From: Sphingomonadaceae bacterium PASS1
Lineage (GTDB): Bacteria; Pseudomonadota; Alphaproteobacteria; Sphingomonadales; Sphingomonadaceae
NCBI GenBank assembly: GCA_002255985.1
Contig: NKIR01000001.1
Coordinates: forward strand, 428,914 to 492,913
Direction of reading: 5' to 3'
Length of the DNA stretch: 64,000 nt
A program made the position numbers and the translations under genes. This document shows, one piece after another, positions 18,298 through 28,837 of this stretch. The first letter of the stretch is position 1. Each line of letters begins with the position of its first letter. The notes below the pieces were generated by a model. That model ran no database searches. It saw nothing but the letters and a program-made list of their open reading frames with translations, and had not been told where the DNA came from.

Positions 18298-18759
18298 TCA
18301 GTTACGAACATCTTTCGCCACGGCGTCCAGCAAACCGTTGACGAACTTCGCATCTTTCTTGTCGAAAAAGGCGTGCGCGACGTCGAGATATTCGTCGATC
18401 ACCGTCGCAGTGGGAACATCTGGGCGCGCGATCAATTCATAAGTACCGCAACGCAGAAGCTGAAGCATCGTCTTGTCCAGACGGCCCATCTTCCATTGTT
18501 CACCAAGCTTGGCATCAACGAGCAGGTCAATTTCTTCGCGGCGGGCATCAACGCCAGATACAACGTCGTCGAAAAAGTCGGCGTCGGCATCCGCATATTG
18601 CGCGTCTTCAATTTCCTGACCCAAACGGTGCGAATGGAATTCATTCAAAAGGCGCGCAATGCCGATATTTTCCATATCCATCTGGTACAACGCCTGCACG
18701 GACGCAAGACGCGCTGCCGAACGGGATTTTGATTTCGCACTGGCGTTATTGGCACTCAT
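18298..18759 (-). CDS. nusB: Transcription antitermination factor NusB
   Basis: 153 residues: RSAARLASVQALYQMDMENI ... EIDLLVDAKLGEQWKMGRLDKTMLQLLRCGTYELIARPDVPTATVIDEYLDVAHAF ... FVNGLLDAVAK. All helices of the NusB fold are represented. It binds boxA RNA with NusE (S10) in rRNA antitermination. Its ATG overlaps the hisD stop by 4 bp, an arrangement that couples rRNA transcription and histidine genes in one operon. Confidence 0.96.
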   Translation of the reverse strand: MSANNASAKSKSRSAARLASVQALYQMDMENIGIARLLNEFHSHRLGQEIEDAQYADADADFFDDVVSGVDARREEIDLLVDAKLGEQWKMGRLDKTMLQLLRCGTYELIARPDVPTATVIDEYLDVAHAFFDKKDAKFVNGLLDAVAKDVRN

Positions 18760-20045
18760 AATCTTTTCCTGACACTCGCCGCGTGGGCGGGTAAACCTTC
18801 GGCATCGGCAAGCGTTGCCGCTGCCGGGCCTATAGCATTGATGGCGGCTTTATCGAGCGCGATAAAACTGGTGCGCTTCATGAAATCGAGAACCGACAAG
18901 CCCGACGCAAATCGCGCGCGGCGTCCCGTTGGCAGCACATGGTTTGGCCCGGCAACATAATCGCCAATGGCCTCGGGTGTCATCCGGCCTAAGAAAACCG
19001 AACCTGCATGCCGCACCAGATCGAAAAGCCGTTCGGCGCGGTCATCATCCACCGCAAGCTCCAAATGCTCACCCGCCAAGCGGTTGACCAAAGGCATTGC
19101 GCCTTCCAGATCGTCGACGAGCACAATCGCGCCGAAATCATCCCAGCTCTGCCGCGCGACGGCGCCGGTTGCGAGCGTTGCAATCTGGGCAACAACGGCT
19201 TTTGCGACTGTGTCGGCAAAACCGGCGTCATCGGTGAACAGGATCGACTGGCTGGTGGGGTCATGCTCGGCCTGGCTCAACAGGTCTGCCGCAATCCATT
19301 CAGGATCGTTCTTTGCGTCTGCGACCACCAATATTTCGGAAGGGCCGGCAACCATATCAATGCCGACCACGCCATAAAGCTGACGCTTGGCTTCGGCGAC
19401 CCATGCATTGCCGGGCCCGGTAATGACATCAACGGGGCGAATACGTTCCGTGCCATAAGCGAGCGCCGCAATTGCCTGTGCGCCGCCGACGCGCCAGATT
19501 TCATCGACACCAGCCAGATAGGCCGCAGCCATAACCGTTTGGTTTGTCTCTCCGCCGGGCGTTGGCGTGACCATGACGATCCGCTCCACTCCTGCAACCT
19601 TCGCAGGAATGGCGTTCATCAGCACCGACGATGGATAGGCTGCACGGCCACCGGGGACATAGACCCCCGCCGCATCGACCGCTGACCAACGCGCGCCCAA
19701 ACGCACATTGTCGGCATCGCGATAGTCGCGATTTTCGGGCAATTGCGCGTTGTGATACGCCTCTATCCGCTTTGCCGCGAGCGTCAGCGCATCGCGCAAA
19801 TCCGGCGCGAGGCCATCATAGGCCGCCTTGCACTGCGCGGCATCAATGTGCCAACCCGCCGCATGGAGGTCGAAGCCGTCAAAACGCTGGGTCATTTCGG
19901 CCAAAGTCACATCGCCACGCGCACGAACATCGCGGATGGTTTGCGTGACAACGCTGGAGACGTCGGCATCCGCCTCGCGCCGGCCATTTACCAGCGCATC
20001 AAATGCGTCAGCAAAGCCCGCGTCAGATGCGTTAAGCCGCTGCAC
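18756..20045 (-). CDS. hisD: Histidinol dehydrogenase
   Basis: 429 residues, the usual length. Signatures: [59 protein letters not shown], the zinc/substrate segment [13 protein letters not shown] and the conserved C-terminal [20 protein letters not shown]. It oxidises L-histidinol to L-histidine in two NAD+-dependent steps. The start overlaps the end of hisG by 14 bp. Confidence 0.97.
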   Translation of the reverse strand: MQRLNASDAGFADAFDALVNGRREADADVSSVVTQTIRDVRARGDVTLAEMTQRFDGFDLHAAGWHIDAAQCKAAYDGLAPDLRDALTLAAKRIEAYHNAQLPENRDYRDADNVRLGARWSAVDAAGVYVPGGRAAYPSSVLMNAIPAKVAGVERIVMVTPTPGGETNQTVMAAAYLAGVDEIWRVGGAQAIAALAYGTERIRPVDVITGPGNAWVAEAKRQLYGVVGIDMVAGPSEILVVADAKNDPEWIAADLLSQAEHDPTSQSILFTDDAGFADTVAKAVVAQIATLATGAVARQSWDDFGAIVLVDDLEGAMPLVNRLAGEHLELAVDDDRAERLFDLVRHAGSVFLGRMTPEAIGDYVAGPNHVLPTGRRARFASGLSVLDFMKRTSFIALDKAAINAIGPAAATLADAEGLPAHAASVRKRL

Positions 20046-20688
20046 GTGCGCCCGACAATTCCCGAAATGTCTGGACCAACGCAGGAATAGTACCGCTCAT
20101 CATTTTAAAGGCCGCACGATTAACGATCAGCCGCGCCGAAACGTGCGAGATGATCGCCGTTTCGACCAAACCGTTTTCTGCGAGCGTCTTGCCCGACGAC
20201 ACCAGATCGACAATGCGTCCCGAAAGGCCAAGCGATGGCGCCAACTCCATCGCTCCGTTCAGCTTGACGCATTCGGCCTGAATACCGCGCGCATGATAAT
20301 AGCGCGCCGTGGTCGCCGGATATTTGGTTGCGACGCGGATATGCCCTGCCTGAACATCGTCAACGGCATCATGCGGCATCGCGACCGAAATTCGGCAGCG
20401 GCCAATGCCGAGGTCAACCGGTGCGTAAAGCTCCGAATAATCAAATTCATCGATCACGTCGGACCCGACAATACCAATATGCGCCGCGCCATGGGCTACG
20501 AAGGTGGCAACATCAAAAGCGCGCACGCGAATGATGCTGATTGCGGGATTATTGGTCGCAAAAAGCAACGCGCGGCTGCTCTCGTCAAAGAACGCTGGCT
20601 CAGGCTCGATACCTGCCGCTTGCATAAGCGGCAAAGCCTGGTCGAGAATCCGTCCCTTGGGGATTGCAAAGATGATGCGTTCAGTCAC
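20032..20688 (-). CDS. hisG: ATP phosphoribosyltransferase, short form
   Basis: 218 residues, lacking the C-terminal regulatory domain of long HisG. It begins [20 protein letters not shown], with [32 protein letters not shown] and [21 protein letters not shown]. It catalyses the first step of histidine synthesis from ATP and PRPP. Short forms need the HisRS-like regulatory subunit HisZ; no hisZ is present in the window, so it must lie elsewhere. First gene of the hisG-hisD-nusB-thiL run. Confidence 0.96.
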   Translation of the reverse strand: MTERIIFAIPKGRILDQALPLMQAAGIEPEPAFFDESSRALLFATNNPAISIIRVRAFDVATFVAHGAAHIGIVGSDVIDEFDYSELYAPVDLGIGRCRISVAMPHDAVDDVQAGHIRVATKYPATTARYYHARGIQAECVKLNGAMELAPSLGLSGRIVDLVSSGKTLAENGLVETAIISHVSARLIVNRAAFKMMSGTIPALVQTFRELSGARAAA

Positions 20689-20792
20689 AATGCCCGCGCT
20701 TTAGGGGCCGCGCGCAGAAAGGGCAATATGCCAGAAGCCCTATTTGCCCTTCGATTTCACGATCGCGACAATCCGTTCATACGCTTTGGAAG

Positions 20793-21707
20793 TCAGTTTA
20801 AAAATGCCTCCATGGCCGCGTTCACCGCGTCCGGCCGTTCCCAGATGACAAAATGACCGCAATCCTCGACGGGGGTGATCGTCACATTAGACACCAATTT
20901 TTCGATGCCATCGATGTTGCTTGCGGGCAGCGCGAGATCATCCATCGCCCAGACAACCAGCGTCGGCGTCAAAAGCGTCGGGAATTCGCTTGCGGCAAAC
21001 GCAGGCATTTCGGCATCTTCATCCATCGCTGGCACATATATTGCCGATGCGCGGTACCAATTGAGCATGCCAAAACATGCATCGCGGTCTTGCCAATCTT
21101 TCAACAACGCAGCCCGCTCTTCGGGCTCCATTGCGCTTGGCTTATCCCAGCTAACTGTCTTCAGCATCAAACCTGTTAGGCCAGCCTCACGCACCACAGC
21201 ATCATTTTCGGGGTCACGAAACGCACGCATATACTGGCTGGCCGCCCGCTGCTGCATGTCGTTAATCATCAGCCGCTGGAACAGATAGGGATGCGGCGCA
21301 TTGGCGATGATTGCACGCGTCACGCGGCCTGCCCATGCGGGGTTAAGTCCGCCTGGCTGCCCATTTAACGCAACACTCCATGCAATCGCGCCACCCCAAT
21401 CATGACCCGCAATGATGAACTTATGGATACCAAGCGCGTCGGCCAGGGCAAAGATATCCGCAGTCAACTTGTCAGCAGTATAGGCATCGACATTTTGTGG
21501 CTTTGATGAATTTCGATAGCCGCGCTGATCGGGCGCGATACAGAAAAAACGATCTGAAAAATGGGCAATCTGGTGCCGCCATGTGCGGTGCGATTCCGGA
21601 AATCCGTGCAAGAATATTATCGCAGGATTGGCGGGGTCACCTGCAGTAAACGCATCCATTTCAATCCCTGTTGAAAGGGAAAAACGGCGATGGTTTAGTT
21701 CGGTCAT
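20793..21707 (-). CDS. Alpha/beta hydrolase, epoxide hydrolase/haloalkane dehalogenase type
   Basis: 304 residues. The oxyanion motif HGFPESHRTWRHQ, the nucleophile elbow GHDWGGAIAW with Asp at about residue 102, a late acidic residue in VWAMDDLALP and the catalytic His in EDCGHFVIWERP fit the Asp-nucleophile alpha/beta hydrolases. Epoxide hydrolase is the likeliest activity; dehalogenase cannot be excluded. Cytoplasmic, no signal peptide. The 104-bp gap to hisG contains a short open stretch with no start of its own. Confidence 0.85.
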   Translation of the reverse strand: MTELNHRRFSLSTGIEMDAFTAGDPANPAIIFLHGFPESHRTWRHQIAHFSDRFFCIAPDQRGYRNSSKPQNVDAYTADKLTADIFALADALGIHKFIIAGHDWGGAIAWSVALNGQPGGLNPAWAGRVTRAIIANAPHPYLFQRLMINDMQQRAASQYMRAFRDPENDAVVREAGLTGLMLKTVSWDKPSAMEPEERAALLKDWQDRDACFGMLNWYRASAIYVPAMDEDAEMPAFAASEFPTLLTPTLVVWAMDDLALPASNIDGIEKLVSNVTITPVEDCGHFVIWERPDAVNAAMEAFLN

Positions 21708-21826
21708 GATGTTTTGCCTTATAGAATTGCGACAGTTGTTGGACCGCGAATTTCTCTAAACGCAAACACGCCCATTTTGATTGTAAGAAATCGGCACTAG
21801 CTGGTAATATTGCGCCAAACTTGGCT

Positions 21827-22345
21827 TTAGCTAACCCGCTTAACGCGAATGGCTCTGCCGTTAACCACCAGCATATAGCTGCCAACAGCGCCACGTTTGA
21901 TTTTAAGCTTTTGCCCGTTCTTCAGAATAAACCAACTGCCTTCAGTGGTTTGCCATGTGCCAGCGTCTTTTACCGCAAACTGATATCGGCCGTTGCTAAG
22001 TGCTTGAATACCGTCAATCTCGCCTTCGATCTGCTTGAACTCCTCGTCCTGCTCCTCGTCGCTTTCCCCGAAAAACGGAATTTTGGGCAAGGAGAAACCA
22101 AATAACGACCGCTTGGTCTTCCGCACGTCGCCTTGATCAAGCAACACGACCTGCCGGCTTTCGGTTGCCTCTTCCAACGACTTGCTGGCCGCGTCAAAGC
22201 ATTCCAAGCGCGCAGCGGCATCTGCCAAGGCACGGCACGCAACGATGTCGCTATAAACTTTGGGACGATTTACGGTCGTTTCGGCTGCTTGCGCTGATGA
22301 CGCGCATAGGCCAGCGATAAGAACAGCATAGGTCAGCTTTGGCAT
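21827..22345 (-). CDS. Exported protein of unknown function
   Basis: 172 residues from an ATG preceded by GGGAGAA; an ATG 13 codons earlier has no such site. A signal peptide (MPKLTYAVLIAGLCASSAQA, cleavage before AET) precedes a mature domain with one Cys pair (IVACRALADAAARLECFDAAS), an acidic linker (GESDEEQDEEF) and a C-terminal domain that reads like a small beta sandwich (YQFAVKDAGTWQTTEGSWFI ... IRVKRV). I recognise no family with a known function. Confidence 0.7.
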   Translation of the reverse strand: MPKLTYAVLIAGLCASSAQAAETTVNRPKVYSDIVACRALADAAARLECFDAASKSLEEATESRQVVLLDQGDVRKTKRSLFGFSLPKIPFFGESDEEQDEEFKQIEGEIDGIQALSNGRYQFAVKDAGTWQTTEGSWFILKNGQKLKIKRGAVGSYMLVVNGRAIRVKRVS

Positions 22346-22397
22346 TTTCGTTTCTCCCGCATTGGACCGTCGTTTCGTTTCCACTTTAGGCTAGCTG

Positions 22398-22673
22398 CTA
22401 TTCGCCCGGCGCACTAGCCTTGATCGCCAGCGCGTGGACGCGCGTGCCGGGAATATCACCCAGCGCCTTGTTCACCATCCGCTGCCGCATCAGGCGGGAT
22501 ACGCCCGCAAACGCCGCGCTTTGTATTTCCACGGTGAAGTGCGATTCACCCGAGCCATCGTCACCGCTATGGCCATGGTGTTTTGCGCTGTCGTTGATGA
22601 CCGCGAGATGTGTCGGCGCAAATGCTGCCGTCAGCAGCGTTTCCATTTCGATGTGTGCAGGGCCTTTTTCCAT
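22398..22673 (-). CDS. bolA: BolA family protein
   Basis: 91 residues from the ATG giving MEKGPAHIEMETLLTAAFAP. The BolA fold is seen as TLLTAAFAPTHLAVINDSAKHHGH ... SHFTVEIQSAAFAGVSRLMRQRMVNKAL ... VHALAIKASAP. BolA proteins partner with monothiol glutaredoxins through a His-ligated [2Fe-2S] cluster and affect iron homeostasis and morphology. It is divergent from the J-domain gene, sharing a 44-bp spacer. An upstream ATG at 22709 would add 12 residues and overlap the promoter space. Confidence 0.88.
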   Translation of the reverse strand: MEKGPAHIEMETLLTAAFAPTHLAVINDSAKHHGHSGDDGSGESHFTVEIQSAAFAGVSRLMRQRMVNKALGDIPGTRVHALAIKASAPGE

Positions 22674-22717
22674 AAGCTCTGTATTCCCATATCCGCAGTT
22701 TTTCGCCAAGGGGAATT

Positions 22718-23314
22718 ATGGATTCGCGGCAGACATTCGACCGATTTCACGGCCGCGTTCGCGGTGCGCAGCGGCATTGCGCACACCCGCACTGCCGAGA
22801 GGCAGGCGAATTTCGCGCGCCTGACCCGCATGGCCAGCGCGCGTCGGCCAATGGCCCCGGCGACTATCAATATCTGTGCCTTGAACATGTCCGGCAGTTT
22901 AATGCAGGCTATAACTGGTTCGCTGGCATGACCGCCGAACAAATCATGGAAGCACAAAGCCCCATCAACGCATGGCCAAGCGAAACCCGTGCCTTTCGTG
23001 CCAGCGGCAGTGTCGATTCGCCGCCCAAATGGGCGGACTTCAAAGACCCGTTGGATGCCATATCCACACGCTTCCGGTCACGCATGCCAAAGGAACGCGC
23101 TGACGGCCAATTCCTGTCGCCTGAGGACCGCAAAGCGCTCAAGACGCTAGGGCTTGGCGAGGATGCGGATAGGCGCGCCTTACGCAGCGCCTATTCAGCC
23201 AAGGTACGCGCCTATCATCCTGATAAAAATGGCGGCAACCGGTCTTATGAAAAGGCTTTGCAAGACGTCATTGCTGCCTATACGCACCTTAAAACATCTC
23301 CCGCCTTTATTTGA
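22718..23314 (+). CDS. J-domain (DnaJ-like) protein
   Basis: 198 residues preceded by a strong AAGGGGAA. The J domain is at the C-terminus (about 145-195): [34 protein letters not shown], with the HPD tripeptide that stimulates DnaK ATPase. The N-terminal part has a Cys/His cluster ([15 protein letters not shown] ... [11 protein letters not shown]) that may bind metal. There is no Gly/Phe region or DnaJ zinc finger, so it is a specialised co-chaperone. It is the first gene of the plus-strand run toward cobS, 10 bp upstream of the latter. Confidence 0.85.
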   Translation: MDSRQTFDRFHGRVRGAQRHCAHPHCREAGEFRAPDPHGQRASANGPGDYQYLCLEHVRQFNAGYNWFAGMTAEQIMEAQSPINAWPSETRAFRASGSVDSPPKWADFKDPLDAISTRFRSRMPKERADGQFLSPEDRKALKTLGLGEDADRRALRSAYSAKVRAYHPDKNGGNRSYEKALQDVIAAYTHLKTSPAFI

Positions 23315-23324
23315 CGAGAACGAC

Positions 23325-24317
23325 ATGACTGACATTCCAAATATCCAGCCCAACAGCAGCGACACGACCATCCTCGCTGCCCCTGACAAAACCGTCAGCG
23401 TGCGCGAAATGTTCGGCATTGACGTCGACATGGAATGTCCTGCGTTTTCCATTGCCGATGAGCGGGTTCCAGACACCGACGACAGCTATGTCTTTGACCC
23501 CGACACCACGCTCGCGATCCTTGCTGGCTTTGCCCACAACCGCCGCGTGATGGTTCAGGGGTACCACGGCACCGGTAAATCGACGCACATCGAACAGGTG
23601 GCCGCGCGTTTGAAATGGCCGTGCATCCGTATCAACCTCGACGCGCATATCAGCCGTATCGACCTTATCGGCCGTGATGCTATCGTTCTGCGCGATGGCC
23701 AGCAAGTCACAGAATTCCGCGAAGGCCTTTTGCCTTGGGCGCTGCAGACACCGACCGCTTTGGTGTTCGACGAATATGATGCTGGCCGTCCGGACGTTAT
23801 GTTCGTGATCCAGCGCGTGTTGGAGACCGAGGGCAAGCTAACGCTGCTCGACCAGAACCGCGTCATTCGTCCGAACCCATATTTCCGCCTGTTCGCGACT
23901 GCCAACACCGTTGGTCTTGGTGACACCAGCGGGCTGTATCACGGCACGCAAGCGATCAACCAAGGGCAGATGGACCGCTGGAACATTGTCGTTGGCCTGA
24001 ATTATCTGCCCGCGCAGGTCGAAAGCGAAATCGTTTTGGCCAAGGCATCGGGCACCGATGCCGCGACCGTCGCCAACATGGTCAAGGTCGCTGAAATGAC
24101 GCGTCAGGGCTTTATCAATGGCGACATTTCGACCGTCATGAGCCCACGCACCGTCATCACATGGGCACAAAATACCGCCATTTTCAAAAATGTCGGCTTT
24201 GCGTTCCGCCTGTCGTTCCTTAACAAATGTGACGATGCAGAGCGCGCTTTGGTCGCAGAATATTATCAGCGCGTCTTTGGTCAGGATCTGCCCGAAAGCG
24301 TCGTTGGCAAGTTATAA
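23325..24317 (+). CDS. cobS: Cobaltochelatase-type AAA+ ATPase subunit CobS
   Basis: 330 residues from the ATG at 23325 ([13 protein letters not shown]). Walker A is [13 protein letters not shown] at about 78-86, Walker B is [10 protein letters not shown], and [23 protein letters not shown] is the sensor region. CobS forms a hexameric ring that, with CobT, drives Co2+ insertion into hydrogenobyrinate a,c-diamide by CobN in aerobic B12 synthesis. No other B12 gene is in the window. The bolA/J-protein/cobS/cobT order is a recurring alphaproteobacterial arrangement. Confidence 0.95.
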   Translation: MTDIPNIQPNSSDTTILAAPDKTVSVREMFGIDVDMECPAFSIADERVPDTDDSYVFDPDTTLAILAGFAHNRRVMVQGYHGTGKSTHIEQVAARLKWPCIRINLDAHISRIDLIGRDAIVLRDGQQVTEFREGLLPWALQTPTALVFDEYDAGRPDVMFVIQRVLETEGKLTLLDQNRVIRPNPYFRLFATANTVGLGDTSGLYHGTQAINQGQMDRWNIVVGLNYLPAQVESEIVLAKASGTDAATVANMVKVAEMTRQGFINGDISTVMSPRTVITWAQNTAIFKNVGFAFRLSFLNKCDDAERALVAEYYQRVFGQDLPESVVGKL

Positions 24318-24360
24318 GCACGTTGGCCATTTCGCCGAAACACCGTTGAAGGGACCATTT

Positions 24361-24897
24361 ATGAAACGTACTGCTCTTATTCTGGCGCTCGCGCTCAGCG
24401 CATCACCTGCATTTGCCGCGCTCAAGCCCGGTACACGCGCGACCGATTTCACCACGCAGGCTGTTTTGGCGGGCGACGCATATACCTATAATTTGAACAA
24501 GGCCCTGAAACGCGGCCCCGTCGTTTTATATTTCTATCCAAAGGCATTCACCTCGGGCTGCACCGTCGAGGCGCATGAATTTTCCGAAGCAGCCGATGAT
24601 TTTGCGGCCTATGGCGCATCGATCATTGGCATGTCGGCGGACAATATCGACACGTTGAAGCGTTTTTCGGTGGAGGCATGCCGCAACAAATTCACCGTTG
24701 GTATCGCATCCAAACCCGTCATCAAAAACTATAAGGTCAGCCTTCCCATCATGGGCGGTTCGAACCGCACGACTTATGTGATTGCGCCTGATGGAAAGGT
24801 GCTGTTCGCCTATTCCGAACTGGGCGTGAAGGGTCATGTGTCCGGCGCACTGAACGCGGTAAAGGCATGGCGCGCAGCCAATCCTAAAGGGAAATAA
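24361..24897 (+). CDS. Exported peroxiredoxin (AhpC/TSA, BCP-like)
   Basis: 178 residues. A signal peptide (MKRTALILALALSASPAFA) directs it to the periplasm. The thioredoxin fold carries FYPKAFTSGCTVEAHEF with the peroxidatic Cys at residue 67. A second Cys at residue 107 (VEACRNKF) could resolve the sulfenic acid. The family reduces hydroperoxides with thioredoxin-like donors. It sits between cobS and the lipoprotein hydrolase, and its stop shares one base with the next ATG (TAATG). Confidence 0.88.
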   Translation: MKRTALILALALSASPAFAALKPGTRATDFTTQAVLAGDAYTYNLNKALKRGPVVLYFYPKAFTSGCTVEAHEFSEAADDFAAYGASIIGMSADNIDTLKRFSVEACRNKFTVGIASKPVIKNYKVSLPIMGGSNRTTYVIAPDGKVLFAYSELGVKGHVSGALNAVKAWRAANPKGK

Positions 24898-26093
24898 TGC
24901 GCAAAGCTCCCCTTCTCCTTTTGCCGATGCTGCTGGCGGGCTGCACTGTGGCTGTCGAATATGGCGACATTCCCCACAATGTGCTGGCGGAAAACCCGCG
25001 CTGTAACCCGGCGCAGAATGACAGCGCGTCGGTCAGCGGAAAAGATTATTTCATCGTCACCAGCCGGCTGCCCGATTGCCGCGGCGACACCATCAAACTG
25101 ACCAACCATCGCGCCGACCGGCTTCGATTTGGCCGGTTCTCTCCGCCAGAAACGATCAAGCCCGCCAAGGGCGACAAGCAATTGGTGGTGCCATTAGCGT
25201 TTCAACAGGAAGACGCATGGTGGGCTGGATTGCGTGATGCCGCGAACCTGCGCAAGGGCCGCGTCCTTTTATATGTGCATGGCTATCGCGAGACATTGCA
25301 AACCACCGCCCGCGACACCGTCCAGATTGGCGCAATGAGCAATTTTGACGGCCCGATTGTGCATTATAGCTGGCCATCGCAGGGCAATCTGTTGAGCTAC
25401 GCCGTTGACGAAACAAACATGTATTGGGACGAGCGCAATTTCCGGAACTTTCTGACCAAATTGGCGCGAACACAATGGGTCAAGGAAATTGTGATTGTCT
25501 CGCATTCGCTCGGCGCACGGCTTGTCACCCCGGCAGTGGAATATGTCGACCGCACATCGACCAATGCCGATTCCAGCAATATTTCCAATATCATATTGGC
25601 GTCGCCTGATGTTGATCGTGAAGATTTCGAACGCGATATTGCTGAAGAAGTGTTGGCCGCCCGCCGCGTCAATAACGACCGGCGCGTGACCGTCTACGCC
25701 TCTCTGAGCGACCGTGCACTTGCTGTGTCGCGCGCTGTCCATGGATATCCGCGCCTGGGATCACCTTATTGCTTCAGTCCGTTCGAAGCCAAGGATTTGA
25801 AGGCCAAAGGACTGCCGCAGCGTTGCTTTGCAACAAAGACCAAATATCAGACAGAGCCTGCCAAAACGGGCTTTACCATCATTGATACCACCGATGTATC
25901 GGGCGGCGGTGCTGGCCATAGCGATTATTTGCGCAGCCTTGCCGTGTGCAAGGATTTTGCGGCTGTCGTCAATGGCGCGCGCACAACCGAAGATCGCGTT
26001 GCCACCGCACAGGCGCACGTCTTTACGCTGCGCGCGCCGGTTAAGCCGACGAAAGCAGACATTGCAGCGGCATGTAAGCGGGTGGCCGATTGA
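24897..26093 (+). CDS. Lipoprotein alpha/beta hydrolase (DUF900 type)
   Basis: 398 residues. The N-terminus [17 protein letters not shown] is a lipoprotein signal with lipobox LAGC. The hydrolase domain has [20 protein letters not shown] (oxyanion region), [16 protein letters not shown] and the nucleophile elbow SHSLGAR near residue 203. This matches the DUF900 group of serine hydrolases of unknown substrate. Overlaps of 1 bp with the preceding and following genes indicate co-translation within the cobS-cobT run. Confidence 0.83.
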   Translation: MRKAPLLLLPMLLAGCTVAVEYGDIPHNVLAENPRCNPAQNDSASVSGKDYFIVTSRLPDCRGDTIKLTNHRADRLRFGRFSPPETIKPAKGDKQLVVPLAFQQEDAWWAGLRDAANLRKGRVLLYVHGYRETLQTTARDTVQIGAMSNFDGPIVHYSWPSQGNLLSYAVDETNMYWDERNFRNFLTKLARTQWVKEIVIVSHSLGARLVTPAVEYVDRTSTNADSSNISNIILASPDVDREDFERDIAEEVLAARRVNNDRRVTVYASLSDRALAVSRAVHGYPRLGSPYCFSPFEAKDLKAKGLPQRCFATKTKYQTEPAKTGFTIIDTTDVSGGGAGHSDYLRSLAVCKDFAAVVNGARTTEDRVATAQAHVFTLRAPVKPTKADIAAACKRVAD

Positions 26094-27907
26094 TGGCGAA
26101 CGAATCTCCACTTGAACAGTTCAAACAAGTCCTGACCGGCACGGCCCGCGCACTCGCGCATGAGCCGGAGATTGAACTTGCGTTCACCGCCGACGCGCCG
26201 ACGCAAGCGGGCAAAAATTTTAAAGTGCCCATGCCCGGCCGGTTGCTGCCGCCAGAGCAAGTGGCCGAAGCACGTGGCTTTGCCGATAGTTTCTCCCTGA
26301 AGCTCAAGCACCATAATGCCGCGCGCCATGCGGCATTGCGTCCATCCGAAGTCATTGCTGGCGCTGCGTTTGACGCCGTGGAAAATGCACGCGTTGAGGC
26401 ATTGGGTTCCCGCAACATGGCGGGTATTGCCGCAAATCTTGGCCACGCGCTTGAACTCAAATTGCGTACCGACCCGATCAGCCGCGCACAGTCCGCTGAC
26501 GAAGTACCGATATCGACGGCGTTATCGCTTATCGTGCGCGAACGCCTGACGGGCGCAACCATACCTGACGCGGCGGTTGCTGGCGTCGATATGCTACGTG
26601 GCTGGATTGAGGAAAAAGCAGGCAGCGACCTTGATGCACTCGGTCGTGCGCTTGACGATCAGGGTGCATTTGCAGCGCTTACGCAATCGATGTTGGAGCA
26701 TCTGAACCTGACCGAGGGCGACATCGACCCGTCCGATGCCGATGAGGGCGGCGACGATGCCGAGGACAGCCAAGACCAAGATGGCGACAGCGATGATGAT
26801 GGCGAAGGCGAAGCTGGCCAAGCCGAAGCGCGCGCCGAACCACAACAGGGCGAAGGCGAAGAAACCGAGGCCGATTATGACGGCGAGGATATGGACGATC
26901 AGGACGGTGCCGACGGCGAAATGGGGGATGACGGCATGCAGCCCGTTACCCCGCAGCGCCGCAATTGGGACCATCTGCCGCAAAGCGATTACAAAATCTG
27001 GTCGACCAAATATGACGAGACCATCACCGCGACCGAGCTTGCCGACGAAGAAGAGCTGAACCGGCTGCGCGCTTATCTCGACCAGCAATTGTCCAACCTG
27101 CAATCGGTGGTGACAAAGCTCGCCAACCGTCTGCAACGCCGCCTGATGGCGCAGCAAAACCGCAGTTGGGATTTCGATCAGGAAGAAGGCATGATCGACG
27201 CAGCGCGGCTCGCGCGCAACGTCGTCTCGCCGGGCAGCTCGCTGTCGTACAAAATCGAACGCGAAACCGATTTCCGCGACACCGTGGTAACCTTGCTTAT
27301 CGACAACAGCGGATCGATGCGCGGACGGCCGATCAGCATCGCCGCGATCAGCGCCGACATATTGGCGCGCACGCTGGAACGCTGCGGCGTTAAAACCGAA
27401 ATTTTGGGCTTCACCACCCGTGCGTGGAAAGGCGGGCAAGCGCGTGAGGATTGGCTCGCTGCTGGACGGCAACCCATGCCCGGCCGCCTCAACGACTTGC
27501 GCCACATCGTCTACAAAAAAGCCGATGAGCCATGGCGTCATGCCAAGCGCAACCTTGGCCTGATGATGCGCGAAGGTTTGCTTAAAGAGAATATCGACGG
27601 CGAAGCTTTGCTATGGGCGCACAACCGCCTGATTGCGCGCGCAGAAGACCGCCGCATTTTGATGGTCATTTCTGACGGCGCGCCAGTTGATGACAGCACC
27701 TTGTCGGTCAACCATGGCGGCTATCTGGAACAGCATTTGCGCAAGGTTATCGAGATGATCGAAACGCGATCGCCCGTGCAATTGGTCGCGATCGGCATCG
27801 GCCATGACGTCACCCGTTATTACAAACGCGCCGTCACCATCATGGACGTTGAACAATTGGGCGGCACGATGATCGAACAGCTCGCCGGCTTGTTTGACGA
27901 GGAATAG
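26093..27907 (+). CDS. cobT: Cobaltochelatase subunit CobT
   Basis: 604 residues from the ATG; a TTG one codon earlier is an alternative. It has a helical N-terminal domain, a very acidic middle region (about 208-281, rich in D and E) and a C-terminal VWA domain with the MIDAS motif [11 protein letters not shown] near residue 402 plus [10 protein letters not shown]. This is the standard CobT architecture, equivalent to ChlD. It pairs with CobS to power CobN. The peroxiredoxin and lipoprotein genes separate it from cobS, but all are packed without gaps. Confidence 0.95.
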   Translation: MANESPLEQFKQVLTGTARALAHEPEIELAFTADAPTQAGKNFKVPMPGRLLPPEQVAEARGFADSFSLKLKHHNAARHAALRPSEVIAGAAFDAVENARVEALGSRNMAGIAANLGHALELKLRTDPISRAQSADEVPISTALSLIVRERLTGATIPDAAVAGVDMLRGWIEEKAGSDLDALGRALDDQGAFAALTQSMLEHLNLTEGDIDPSDADEGGDDAEDSQDQDGDSDDDGEGEAGQAEARAEPQQGEGEETEADYDGEDMDDQDGADGEMGDDGMQPVTPQRRNWDHLPQSDYKIWSTKYDETITATELADEEELNRLRAYLDQQLSNLQSVVTKLANRLQRRLMAQQNRSWDFDQEEGMIDAARLARNVVSPGSSLSYKIERETDFRDTVVTLLIDNSGSMRGRPISIAAISADILARTLERCGVKTEILGFTTRAWKGGQAREDWLAAGRQPMPGRLNDLRHIVYKKADEPWRHAKRNLGLMMREGLLKENIDGEALLWAHNRLIARAEDRRILMVISDGAPVDDSTLSVNHGGYLEQHLRKVIEMIETRSPVQLVAIGIGHDVTRYYKRAVTIMDVEQLGGTMIEQLAGLFDEE

Positions 27908-27971
27908 GCTTGCCTTTCACACCCCGCAGAATATGCTTTAATCAGACGATTAAATCTGCGGGGAAATACAC

Positions 27972-28643
27972 ATGAACGTTACCGAAGCCGTCGCATCACG
28001 GCGTTCCGTCCGTCAATTTCTGGATACGCCCGTCGAAAGGGAAATCCTCGAACGCGTGCTCAAAAAGGCGCAGCGAGCACCATCGGGTGGCAATACGCAG
28101 CCTTGGAATGCCGTCATAATGACAGGTGCGCCGCTGGCTGACCTCACCGCAAAGATAAAGGCCAAAGCCGCCACTGCGCCCATGGGTGATGGCCATGAAT
28201 ATGACATCTATCCCAAGGGGCTGGAGGGCCGTTACGAAGACCAACGCCGCGGCGTGGGCAAGGCGATGTTTGACGCGCTTGGCTTGGCGCGCGAAGATGG
28301 CGCTGGCCGTGTCGCGCAAATGGCGAAAAACTGGGACAGCTTCGGCGCGCCGGTGCAATTGTTCACCTACACGCGCAAATATATGGGCCCGCCGCAATGG
28401 TCGGACATGGGCATGTGGCTGCAAACGGTCATGCTGTTGCTGCGCGAAGAAGGCCTCGACAGCTGCGCGCAGGAAATTTGGGCGATGTACGGCATGACGA
28501 TGCGCGCATTGCTCAACATTGATGACGATCATATTTTCTTCTGCGGCATGGCGATTGGCTATCGCGATGCCGATGCGCCAGTGAACAGTTTCAATGTCCC
28601 CCGCGTGGAGATTGACCAAGCGATCCGCTGGGACGGGTTTTGA
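27972..28643 (+). CDS. Nitroreductase family FMN-dependent oxidoreductase
   Basis: 223 residues. FMN-binding signatures are VASRRSVRQFLDTPV at the N-terminus, APSGGNTQPWNAVI, and MGMWLQTVMLLLREEGLDSC in the middle. The C-terminus VEIDQAIRWDGF is typical of a sphingomonad subgroup. Such enzymes reduce nitroaromatics, quinones or enones with NAD(P)H. The last 75 bp of the gene recur downstream of the desaturase gene (29906-29980). Confidence 0.9.
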   Translation: MNVTEAVASRRSVRQFLDTPVEREILERVLKKAQRAPSGGNTQPWNAVIMTGAPLADLTAKIKAKAATAPMGDGHEYDIYPKGLEGRYEDQRRGVGKAMFDALGLAREDGAGRVAQMAKNWDSFGAPVQLFTYTRKYMGPPQWSDMGMWLQTVMLLLREEGLDSCAQEIWAMYGMTMRALLNIDDDHIFFCGMAIGYRDADAPVNSFNVPRVEIDQAIRWDGF

Positions 28644-28668
28644 AAACCGCAGCCCTATGAGAATATCT

Positions 28669-28751
28669 GTCACCCTGAACTTGTTTCAGGGTCTTACTTT
28701 CGCGGCGGTAAAGGCGAAAAAATTAAGACCCTGAAACAAGTTCAGGGTGAC
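28669..28751. repeat. Family-1 long palindromic repeat (complete)
   Basis: Two 28-bp arms are perfect inverted copies (28669-28696 and 28724-28751; each arm contains CCCTGAACTTGTTTCAGGG), separated by 27 bp. Each arm is itself a small palindrome, so the RNA can fold either as one long hairpin or as two short ones. It lies right after the nitroreductase and may terminate transcription. Confidence 0.9.
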
Positions 28752-28837
28752 GGTTGGAGGCAGGAGGTTGGAGGTGGGAGTTTCGACGGCGCAAGCTGCC
28801 TTGACCTAATCGCGCATTTCCAGCATTGTCGACACCA

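Noticed and set aside
20720-20792. Possible extra C-terminal coding stretch after the alpha/beta hydrolase (KLTSKAYERIVAIVKSKGK in another frame)
   Set aside because: It has no start of its own and would need a frameshift; the hydrolase already ends normally. Could be coincidence or the trace of another gene.
28669-28751. CRISPR array or attenuator
   Set aside because: The repeats are inverted, not regularly spaced direct repeats, and no cas genes are present. No leader peptide or gene downstream fits attenuation.
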